DNA of 64,000 bases. Origin: Gentiana macrophylla. Taxonomy: Eukaryota > Streptophyta > Magnoliopsida > Gentianales > Gentianaceae. Location of the stretch: NCBI GenBank assembly GCA_026214975.1, contig JAOBSW010000100.1, forward strand, positions 248,001 to 312,000. Reading direction: 5' to 3'. Made by a program: the position numbers and the translations under genes. The notes under the pieces are model-generated. The model searched no databases. It was not told where the DNA came from and was given only the letters and a program-made list of their open reading frames with translations. Positions 55,185 to 64,000 of the stretch are shown one piece after another (within the stretch, counting starts at the first letter, position 1; each line of letters opens with the position of its first letter).

Positions 55185-56337
55185 TAGTCTCTATCAATTG
55201 AGTGTTTCTATATTTTGGATTCAAAAGAGAGGCAAAGTTAACATTTATATAAATTGTTCGGTTGCATCATATCAAAAGAAAAAAAAAAGAGATATTGTCT
55301 ATCAGGAATGTACTCTTTCAATTTAATATATATTTTTACTCTGCAATATTGATCTTCTGCATCCATAGATGATACTTATGAGATATATGAATATGTATAA
55401 ATAAACATATGGATGTATATGTTTAATTGACATGGATTATGTTTAATTGTTTGAGAGGCTTACATCTTCCATACAGTTACACATTACTCGTGAACAATTT
55501 GCTCATCATATTATTGAATTCACTAAAATGTATGATTATGCAAGCTATGATATTGAACTACGTATTGATTTTTGGGTTACATGATATAAAATGGAATAAA
55601 GTTTGATGGGATGGTATTCTTACAGCATATTATCTGTCAGTGATTTTATATCCAGGGACCACCATATATAAAAGTTTTTTTTTGGCTTGCTTGCTCCTAA
55701 AGTGGTGCCTAAGAGCAATTACACAATGAATATAATGATGAGATTATTTGTCTTAGTATTGATGGATGTAATTCTCCTTATTGATTTCTCCGAGGCGGAG
55801 ATGGAAGCATCATATCATTTTCAAGTTAATTTCGTTTGTGACCACTTGGACTCTTATTCTTTATATTCTAGCATGATTGTTTATTCGATATTGAAGATAT
55901 TTCTTTGTTTGATAATATATATACTACGTGCTAACATGTTTATCTGTTGAGATATTGACTTAAGTTGCAGTTATCATTATTGGCGATAATCACGTATATA
56001 AAGGAACCCCAAAGCCTGTCAAATGAGTTGCTCTCCGGTATATTGTTTTGGAAATCTTTGATTAAATATTTTTTATGTTTGAGGTAATTTTTTTTGGTTT
56101 CAATTCATTTTAGAATTTTATGTATGATTATACAATAAATTTTTTGATACTAGAGACATTGATGATATCAATCGAGAAAAAAAATTGATATGACCATATG
56201 AAGATGATCAGTATTTTGATTTACATATATATGGACATTAAGTCCAAGAGTAGCATTTGAATGGCATAAAGTGAATATAAAATTCACATAAATGGAAGAT
56301 GAAACTTGATATTGATTAAAGATGATGACAACATTTG
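55185..56337 (+). pseudogene. Decayed gag and leader of J
   Basis: The stretch is AT-rich with broken frames. An 87-codon ORF at 55687-55950 starts MLAPKVVPKSNYT but shows no clear gag domain. By position between primer site and integrase this should be gag and protease, now beyond recognition. Confidence 0.35.
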
Positions 56338-57180
56338 AATCATCGAGAGTGCGAAAACACACGTTATACCGTGAAAAAAAATCTCAATTAGAAAAAATGG
56401 GAGAAGCAAATGTATGCAAGAGCTATTTTTCTATCAGACTTCAAAAGTGCCATTGAAATAAAATTGTTCTGTGATGAATTTATTGATTACAAGTACAATT
56501 TCTGGAAGAAATGTGTAATAGAAAAGGTGCATGCTTTATCTTCTGGCTTATATTATACAAAAATAACAGCAAATGAAATTCATCACGTAGTAGACCAGAA
56601 GTCTATTGTTTCTAATGATTTCATGATATCGCATGATCGCCTTGGGCATCCTGGTTCCACAATGATAAGACGTATAATAGAGAATTCACATGGCCATTCG
56701 TTAAAAGGTCAAAAAGTGTTAAATTCTAGTGAATTCTCATGTGTTGCTTGCTCACAGGGCAAATTAATTATTAAACATTCACCGGTTAAAGTTGAGATTG
56801 AATCATCTACATTTCTAGAACGAATTCAGGGTGATATATGTGGACTTAAAGATCAACCGTGTGGACCTTTTAAATATTTCATGGTGCTAGTTGATGCATC
56901 GACAAGATGGTCACACTTTTGTTTATTATCTACTTGTAACATGCATTTGCTAGATTGTTGGCTCAAATAATTAAGTTACGAGCACAATTTCCTGACTATC
57001 GAATTAAGAAAATTCGTTTGGATAATGCCGGTGAATATTCATCACATAAGTTTGATGATTATTTCATGTCAATTGGAATAGGTGTGGAACATCCCATGGC
57101 TCATGTTCACACACAATATGGCTTAGCTGATTGAAACAAAATTGTTCAAAATAAATCTCTATGCTCTCCCAAGTCTCGAA
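56338..57180 (+). pseudogene. Copia integrase (element J)
   Basis: Frame 56410-56970 carries HDRLGHPGSTMIRRII and CVACSQGKLI (HHCC zinc site), ERIQGDICGLKDQPCGPFKYFMVLVDASTRWSH (first catalytic Asp). After a frame change come AQIIKLRAQFPDYRIKKIRLDNAGEYSSHKFDDYF (second Asp) and VEHPMAHVHTQYGLAD, where the third acidic residue should follow but a stop intervenes. The order fits a Ty1/copia integrase. The copy is inactive. Confidence 0.88.
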
Positions 57181-58460
57181 TTCTTTTATTGAATTTTATT
57201 TAGATATGCATAAAAATGAGTATCATATCAAGACATAAATTAAGGAGAATCATGCTAAATAACATTTTCTCGATGATTTGAACAATATGTTTTAAAATGA
57301 TGACATATGTCCATTCCTAGAAGAGAATGTGATCAATATAATATGCATGAGTAATGCAATGATATATGTACTATATTACATAAGATGCATCATGTTATAC
57401 AATTTCATTTCGTAAAATAAATACGATCAAATATAATTATATAAGATGCATCATTCTATACAAGTACATTCGGTAAAGTGAATGTGGTCAAATTAAAATT
57501 TTAAGATGTATTATTCCATTTAATGAAGTGAACGTGGAAATATATTATTCTTTTGGAGATATCAATAACTGTGGTTCTACCAAAATGAGACAACGGATGA
57601 AACGATATTGAAATGTCAAACTCTATAAGAGATTATTCAAATTCCCCCTGCTTGAAATATATTCATGAAGTTTGTTGATACCCGCATAAGAGGATATCAC
57701 ATAAAAATGTAGAATCCGTCACGGGTTATTGCAAATATTCTGGATATTGATTGTGATAAAAGTATTGTCCGAGATTAGCGGGAGGAATAATAAATACAAG
57801 TAAATCAATTCTCATGACAAACATTATAATATAAATGAACATGAAGTTCGAATCTGAATAGTCATGATTGAATCACGTAGTACACAGATAGTGTTGACAA
57901 AATTTACCAGATGAATTAAGAACTCTACAGAGTCGTCAATTATTGATGTTCTGGTAATATAAAAATCACGAAAGACATGTCATAAAATAGCTATATAGCA
58001 TATCAATAATGTGAATGATTCTTGAAGAATCTGAAATGACATAGTGTTATGTTGATATTTATTCTATACGCATGAAGCGTATGAGATGTTTGTTTCCACA
58101 AGATATAAATCCCATAGATATGAGATAGTTAAATAAATTTTATAATTATAGGAAACAAAAGTCAAATAGCACTTGATCATGAGGTTGATATAGCAAAAAA
58201 TATTGTGTTTCGAAATGTGTTAAATCGCTTGACGCGAATGATAGGGCATCAAGTTACAGCTCGGTGCAATTACTACATCCGTAACGAAGACCATTTCCCG
58301 GCATTAGGGGGAGATAAGAAAACCCCATTTTAAGATATAAGAATGCCGTGAAATTTTATAAAGATCTTCTACGCATCATTCAGACTAAGTTGCGTAAATA
58401 GTTTAACTTGTAGTATTTAGCAAGGAAATGCCAGATGCTTTATTGAATATAAAGAGTGAC
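57181..58460 (+). pseudogene. Degenerate remainder of J
   Basis: Only traces of polyprotein remain, such as EDHFPALGGDKK near 58285-58320 (like the FPALGG linker of Ale-type copia integrases) and GNARCFIEYKE near 58420. RT and RNase H are not recognisable, so they are deleted or too decayed. No 3' LTR was found. Confidence 0.45.
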
Positions 58461-59500
58461 TATTTATAAATGCACCAAATCAAATTTGATTGATAATAAT
58501 ATCTATACGAGAAGCGTAGAAGACCGATCGGTGTAATAAATAAAAATCCGCGGAAAATAAATTTGATATTGATATTAAGTACATGAAATATCTCGAAGTG
58601 ATTCGTCTTGAAGGAAAAAACCCCAAATAAATTTGCACGTGTGACGATGCTAAATGATGCACCACCAGAATAACAGGCCACGTGTAATCTAAGGGTGAGC
58701 TGTAAAGGGAATCGAATGGCTGAGAGTGAGTAAAAGATGGTGTTTTTAAGTACTTTATGGCTGAGTCCAAGAATGTATCTTGGATTGCCTACGTATCCTG
58801 TGTCATGTCCAGGAATCAAGCCTTACGTAGTTCCTGGAATGGTGTATTTATAGGTACATGTCCTTCCTCTGCCCTAAATGTAGGGCGGTTTGGTCCATTG
58901 GCATAAATACCCTTAAATGGGCTTTACCCTCCTGCTCAAGCAACCTACTGGATGGTGGGCCCGGGTATTTGGACAGGAAGTCTCCGTCTCGACTCGATAC
59001 ATGCCGACATGGGTGATCGAGACTAGACACTTGAAGAATCACTTGAAGAAATGCCGCCGGATCGCGGTCTCCGCGAGTGCATATCGTGTCGATCTAATAC
59101 CGTTGTATTTGACATAGACTTTTCCACATGCCAGTTGGACCACTCAAATAATTCCACGTGGAGGAGTAAACCCCCATATCGTCTTAAGCCCCCCAGATCG
59201 GAGGGAAGCTCATCTCGAGATGCTGATGTCGGATCTGATAGTTTGAATAATTCTTCCGATACGTGGTCTTCTCTGGGCGGGAAAAACAGCTGTCACACTA
59301 ACCGATGTAGGTCGTTGTCAGGCTGACGTCACACTGTACCATCATTAATGAGTGCAAGAAACGAAGCGTTTCTTATTGGGATGCGTGGAGATTTGGCCCT
59401 TGATTCTCGCGTCGCGCTCCCTATAACTGCCCTCAAATCGCCCTTTCAAATCACTTTGGAGATTTTGTGCGCATAAAAGGAGTGCCCCAACCTTTGAAGA
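58461..59500 (-). repeat. Probable 3' LTR of Tat-like element K
   Basis: The block lies at the 3' end of element K on the minus strand and contains a minus-strand TATA (TATAAATA, plus 58845-58852). Base composition shifts here from AT-rich to the GC-richer sequence of K. Exact ends, polypurine tract and target duplication could not be placed, and the partner LTR is outside the window. The right part may instead be the promoter and leader of the plus-strand ORF (CATAAAAGG at about 59472). Confidence 0.35.
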
Positions 59501-59608
59501 CTCTTATTTGCCATTTCCTGTTTCTGTTCTACCAGATAAACGCAAGTAAGCCCCATTCTATTCAAACTCTTTTTCTGTCTTTTATTTCTTGCATCTCTTG
59601 TTGATTCC

Positions 59609-61767
59609 ATGTCTAGTAGCAATAGTGATTCACAAAATAGAGAGGAAGTTGTTGAAATTGTAGAGGAAGAATCGACGGAGGATACGGTTTCGAGTATCCA
59701 AGCGCTACGGTGAAGGATTCGCGGAGAAGAGGAAGAAGGAGCGGAAAAGGAAGAGGGAGGAGAGGAGGAAACGTCGTCTCGACCTGTTGGCCCTTCTCGA
59801 CCTGCTACCAAACGTAAGACCAGAATGTTGGCTCAGGGTCCATACGGATGCAAGTCAAACTTGAGCCAAGAGAAAGCCAAAACCATCTGTTTGAGATATG
59901 GAATTCCGTATTATTCCGAGAATATTAAGGTGTCACATGGTCAGTTCCAGTTTGCCTGTGACCCGCCTCCAGGATTTTTTGTGCAATATACGAGGCACAA
60001 CTAAAGGAGGGGTTGAGATTCCCTTCGATCCATGTTTCATAGAGGTCCCCGACACTACAGATTAGTGTTTCACAACTTGCTCCAAATGGGGTTAGGAGCA
60101 TTATGGGATTCGTGCTGGCGTGTCGAATCGCCAAAGTTGAATTTTCAGTTCGACTATTCCGTCAGTATTATGCTTTGTCGAGTCTGCAGGATATAGGGTG
60201 GTATACCTTTCAGAAGCGCCCTCAGGCATCAGAATTTGTGAGAAAGGTGATCTCATCCCATGGCGAGTGGAAGCCCAATTTCTTTTTTATCCGACACGGG
60301 CTGATTGACATCGACATCCATACCAGTGCGAAGACCCCGTAAATGGCATGACAGACTTGACTCTGAGGCTCCGGATGGCTGCGCGACTCTCGAGGTCGTT
60401 CATCCCGACGTCGCTACTCGAAACCTGCGTTCTTTGTATCCTTTTGCCGACATCGAGACGGCCGGCCCGGGCGCCTACCTCGAACTCGACGAGGATGTTC
60501 GAATTTTGCGTAGGATTTTCATTCACCTTGTCGACCTGTTATACTTGTCAAATTTTTGTATTTTTAACTGTGTTCTAACGCCGAATTTTCTCTGTTTGCA
60601 GTGGATTATTTCTCAAAGATGGACGCCCTGGGCAAGATGCCTGACCCCAAAACTACCGACCCGAAGAAAATCCAAGCGCTAGTTGGCATCGGGTCGAAAG
60701 CGGCTGCGTCTGGCGCTACGACTTCTGGGAATCAAAGGGTCCCAGCCCGATCTGCTACTTCCGTGTCGACGTCCAACATTCTTAGGGACCAGCCTGACGA
60801 GGCTCACCCGACTAAGGAGACTGAAGAGAGTCTCGTGCCGAGAAAGCTTCAAAAGACAACGGAGGTGAGGCACGGGATTGGGAAGGAGACCCGCAACCTC
60901 GCCCCTCCTAACTCCACCGACGCGCTTCCTGCACTGAGGATGGCGGAGATGGAAGGCATGACTCTGGAGGAATTGCATGACTTCATCATGAAGAGTAGTC
61001 GAGCCATAAGTCTTCTTTCTATTTTCCTTATAAATTTGCGATCCGGGTCTGTTTTTTGACATCATCAGTGTGTTCTTTTGCAGACTCGACTCGCAGCTAA
61101 AGCTGCACTCAACAGGATTGTGTCCCCGTCAGCTACCCTGGAGGAACACAAGGAAACCGTTGTTAAGCTGACCACGGACATCGAGAAGCAGAAGGCCAAG
61201 ATAAACAAGTTGGACGAACGTCGTGTGAAGCTGGAGTCGGATCTGAAAAAGGCTAGAGACGATCTATCCAAAGCTCTGAAAGATGTATCTGACAGGGATG
61301 CTGGGATGGCGGTGGTGAGATCGGAATTAGCAGAGGTGAAGTCGGAGCTTGAGGGGACTAAAGCCGAACTGGCGGAGGCAGTCAAGGCTCGTACCACCGT
61401 CCAGTCTCTTCTCGATGAGTTAACGGCTCGAGCTGAAACTGCTAAGCAGGACTTTTTGACCTCAAAGGAGCTCGAAGACGACCTGACGTTGCTCATGACT
61501 CAGGGCATGAAAGGGGGATTTACCATGGCTATCAACCAAGTCAAAGAGGTCGATCCAAACTTCAACGTGTCCGCCCTTGCGAAGCCTTATCTATATGATC
61601 TCGAGGCCATTCCTCGTTATGGGCGATACTTTACTGAGTTCAAGGCTGGCATCTCTTTATATGAGAAGTACGTGACTTCCGTCCTGAACGACGATGGTGC
61701 AGAAAATGTCGAGTCTGGGGATCAAGTCGATCCTAACGCTTCGACCTCGAACCAACCGGACGCCTGA
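59609..61767 (+). pseudogene. Antisense extra ORF of element K (PF04195-like, coiled coil, introns)
   Basis: The ORF opens MSSSNSDSQNREEVVEIVEEES. Through a frame break it reads LRYGIPYYSENIKVSH and CDPPPGFFVQY, then LAPNGVRSIMGFVLACRIAKVEFSVRLFRQYYALSSLQD and FQKRPQASEFVRKVISSHGEWKPNFFFI, the plant 'putative gypsy type transposon' domain (PF04195). After two likely introns the last exon (61084-61767) is a coiled coil (LTTDIEKQKAKINKLDERRVKLESDLKKARDDLSKAL) ending NASTSNQPDA. It runs opposite to, and converges with, the integrase ORF. Tat-lineage elements are known to carry such ORFs between pol and 3' LTR, in either direction. Its role is unknown. Frameshifts at about 59710, 60000 and 60340 suggest decay. 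Confidence 0.7.
60510..60601 (+). other. Probable intron in the extra ORF of K
   Basis: A 92-bp stretch begins GTAGG, is T-rich and ends TTTCTCTGTTTGCAG, a good plant 3' splice site. Coding similarity is present on both sides. A second intron probably ends TGTTCTTTTGCAG at 61083, with a donor near 60995-61011 that I cannot fix. Confidence 0.55.
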
Positions 61768-62616
61768 TGTTATTTCCTCTTTTGCTTCTTTAAATAACTC
61801 AATTCGATTTGGTTGTAACAACTTTTATACTTTTCATTTGGCTGAACTTGTATCTCCTTGATTCGATCTTGTAAACTTGTGACGTTTCATTCTTAGATTT
61901 TCCGATTTAAATCTATGCTTTCCATTGAATGTCTTTGTTTTTTATTGATCATTTGTTCAGGGTGTAGTCCTTTGGACTTAATTCCTCGAAAGTGTTGCCT
62001 TATGGGGTGTAGTCCTTTGGACTTAATTCCCCTGCTTTGGCCCTCGAAGTGTAGTAACGAGTATACGACTCGTGGTACACTTGGGTATAGTCGACCTAGC
62101 ATTGTCTTGCCTTATTGGCTTGACTTAGCTTTTGGGTCGGAGCTCGACTCGACTCTCCCCTTTGTCGGGATTATACGGATATCGAATTAAGAAGTCCCTA
62201 CTCAATCGTTGCACATCGTGGTGCTTATGATCCGGTCGAGTTGGGTATCCATCATGGGATTTTCCAACCGCTAGCATCGTGGCTTACTGGCATGTCGGGG
62301 GCGATATAAGCACTGTCAGTGACTTGGCTTTTTTCACCACTTTGCTATAACTCCATCGAGTCGATGATACGCAGCTCGGAAGTGATTTAAGCATTGTCAG
62401 CGACTTGGCTTTATTCACTTTTCCGATTTAATTCCCTCGTGTCGAGGTTTTTTGTTGGTCTTTTTCTTCCAACCTCCATTTCTTTTTTACATGAGCATGT
62501 TAAGCGTATTAAGTACAATGTAGAAAAGAAAATTACTTGAATAGAAGGCATTAACAGCAAATGTCACATCGACCTATTACAAAATAACTTAAAAATTTGA
62601 AATTGAATAAAACATC
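61768..62616. repeat. Repeat-bearing spacer between the convergent ORFs of K
   Basis: Two identical 25-bp copies of GGTGTAGTCCTTTGGACTTA plus ATTCC lie at 61961-61985 and 62006-62030. A second pair (about 40 bp, core AAGCATTGTCAGCGACTTGG) lies at 62301-62340 and 62381-62421. The stretch holds the 3' ends of both convergent ORFs and no coding sequence. Short tandem or spaced repeats are usual in this part of Tat elements. Confidence 0.8.
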
Positions 62617-63993
62617 TTAAACGTAGTATCTCCGGAGATTGGTGGCGTGCCAAGTCCGGGGCACTGTGCTGCCATCCGATCTCCCCAATTGATACGACCC
62701 TTTTGGGTGTACCTTCAAAATTTTATAGGGTCCTTCCCAATTCGGCTCGAGCTTGCCTATTGGGTCCTGCCTGCTAGCTTCGTTCTTCCTCAACACGAGG
62801 TCCCCAACTTGGAAATATTTGTACTTTACCCTCGCGTTATAATACTGTGATATCTTTCTTTTGTAATTGGCCATCCGATACGCTGCTACCTCCCTCTTTT
62901 CTTCGATGTTATCCTTCTCTTGAAGCAGATCGGTGGCGTTTGTTTCGACGTTATATGCTAGAACTCGAGGTGAGGCCAGTCCGATCTCTGCAGGTATCAC
63001 TGCCTCGCATCCATAAGCCATGGCGAAAGGAGTCTCTTGAGTAGCCGAATTGGGCGCTGTTCGATACGACCATAAAATGCTGGGCAACTGAGCCACCCAA
63101 TCTCGACCTTCATCTTCTAACCGCTTCTTTAACCCAAACTTGATCTGTCTGTTTGTTTGCTCGACCTGTCCGTTGGACTGAGGTCGAGCCACGGATGTCG
63201 TTCTATGTTCGATCTTGAATTCTCTGAGCCAATCTTGCACTCGGTCATCTAGAAACTGAGTTCCGTTGTCCGAGATCAGATACTTTGGGATCCCAAACCT
63301 GCACAAAACATTCTCCCAAAGAAATTTTTTGATGGTCTGAGCCCTGATGTCAGTAAGAGCTTTGGCTTCGACCCACTTAGTAAAATAATCAACTGCAACG
63401 ACCACGTATTTGAAATTTCCCGGAGCTCGAGGCAGAGGTCCGACTATATCGATCCCCCATTCATCGAACGGCCACACCGACTCGATGGCACTCATTTCTT
63501 GTGCTTGCTGGTGAGTCACCACATCATGTACTTGACAGGCTCTGCATCTCATCACCAACCGATTTGCATCCTTCTGCATAGAGGGCCAAAAATATCCTGC
63601 CAGTTTGCATTTTCTTGCCAACATTCGAGCTCCGCAATGATTACCACAAATTCCTCGATGTATTTCTTCGAGTAGATACGTCCCTTCATCTTCCGACGCA
63701 CATCGCAACCAAGGTGTTACAAACGATTTTCGATAAAGCACATAGTCGAATAGGGCATACCTCGAGGCTTGCAGTCTAATTTTTCTGGCCTGAGACTTAT
63801 CAGATGTGAGAACTCTATCTTTTAAGAATAATGCTATCGGATCCATCCATGTCGATCCTTGAACCACTGGCTGCACGTCGACCTCGTTGTAGCTTTGTTC
63901 TGCTAGCATCTCGACCAGAACTTTCCTCTTAGATTTAAAATTTGACGCGAGCTTAGACAAAGCATCGGCTCGTTTGTTTTCGCTCCGAGGCAC
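62617..63993 (-). CDS. Ty3/gypsy integrase (Tat-like), element K
   Basis: The 458-codon open frame continues from RNase H (PRSENKRADALSKLAS at the start), so the Met is internal and the true ORF leaves the window. The zinc site is H112, H119, C150, C153 (HRGICGNH...CRAC). Catalytic residues are D182 (WGIDIVGP), D242 (ISDNGTQF) and E278 (NGQVEQTNR), giving the exact D,D(35)E spacing. The C-terminus (GDLVLRKNEASRQDPIGKLEPNWEGPYKIL) has no chromodomain and ends ATNLRRYYV. This fits the Tat branch of non-chromovirus gypsy elements. It inserts element DNA into chromosomes. It is the only fully open catalytic domain in the window. Confidence 0.93.
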   Translation of the reverse strand: MPRSENKRADALSKLASNFKSKRKVLVEMLAEQSYNEVDVQPVVQGSTWMDPIALFLKDRVLTSDKSQARKIRLQASRYALFDYVLYRKSFVTPWLRCASEDEGTYLLEEIHRGICGNHCGARMLARKCKLAGYFWPSMQKDANRLVMRCRACQVHDVVTHQQAQEMSAIESVWPFDEWGIDIVGPLPRAPGNFKYVVVAVDYFTKWVEAKALTDIRAQTIKKFLWENVLCRFGIPKYLISDNGTQFLDDRVQDWLREFKIEHRTTSVARPQSNGQVEQTNRQIKFGLKKRLEDEGRDWVAQLPSILWSYRTAPNSATQETPFAMAYGCEAVIPAEIGLASPRVLAYNVETNATDLLQEKDNIEEKREVAAYRMANYKRKISQYYNARVKYKYFQVGDLVLRKNEASRQDPIGKLEPNWEGPYKILKVHPKGSYQLGRSDGSTVPRTWHATNLRRYYV

Positions 63994-64000
63994 CTGCTCA

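Overview
This is nuclear DNA from a flowering plant, in a gene-poor, retrotransposon-packed region. The evidence is a dense nest of Ty1/copia and Ty3/gypsy LTR elements with plant-type primer sites, plant-specific extra ORFs (PF20167-like and PF04195-like domains), a TRIM family, and a broken plastid psbB fragment lying inside a nuclear LTR. I found no intact host gene, no RNA gene and no CRISPR array. Almost every coding region is a decayed piece of transposon polyprotein; the exception is an open integrase ORF at the right edge. The species cannot be named from the sequence alone.

Layout. 1-5070: tail of a plus-strand element Q (decayed internal ORF, spacer, polypurine tract, LTR), carrying a foldback insertion and ending in a fragment of another LTR. 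6292-8424: chromovirus-like element I, with a complete LTR, primer site, almost no internal DNA and a truncated second LTR. 8627-33597: one copia element B (minus strand) with 142/143 bp LTRs and target duplication TCATC, stretched to 25 kb by insertions. In its RNase H sits element C (9094-21171, TSD AATAG), which holds retroposon P and gypsy element D. The left LTR of D holds copia element E and TIR element F, and TRIM1 lies beside D. In the integrase of B sits solo LTR L1 (TSD AACAT). Upstream of its gag sits copia element A (26226-33408, TSD AAAAG), which holds solo LTR N (TSD ATCTT).

34481-35004 is TRIM2. 35008-54616 is chromovirus G (plus strand), with gag, protease, RT, RNase H, integrase and a chromodomain-like tail. 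Its RNase H is split by solo LTR M (TSD TGTTG), itself split by solo LTR L2 (TSD CCACT). The right LTR of G holds copia element H, which has a gag remnant and a long extra coding region but no pol, and also the psbB fragment. 54887-58460 is a decayed copia element J. 58461-64000 is the 3' half of a Tat-like gypsy element K on the minus strand: integrase, then an intron-containing extra ORF on the opposite strand, then a probable LTR.

Insertion order follows from the nesting: host, then B, then C, then D, then E and F; host, then B, then A, then N; G, then M, then L2. Within each element the order of genes (gag, protease, integrase, RT, RNase H for copia; gag, protease, RT, RNase H, integrase for gypsy) fits one polyprotein. 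Lesions throughout show these copies cannot replicate unaided, except that K, which leaves the window, could be younger.
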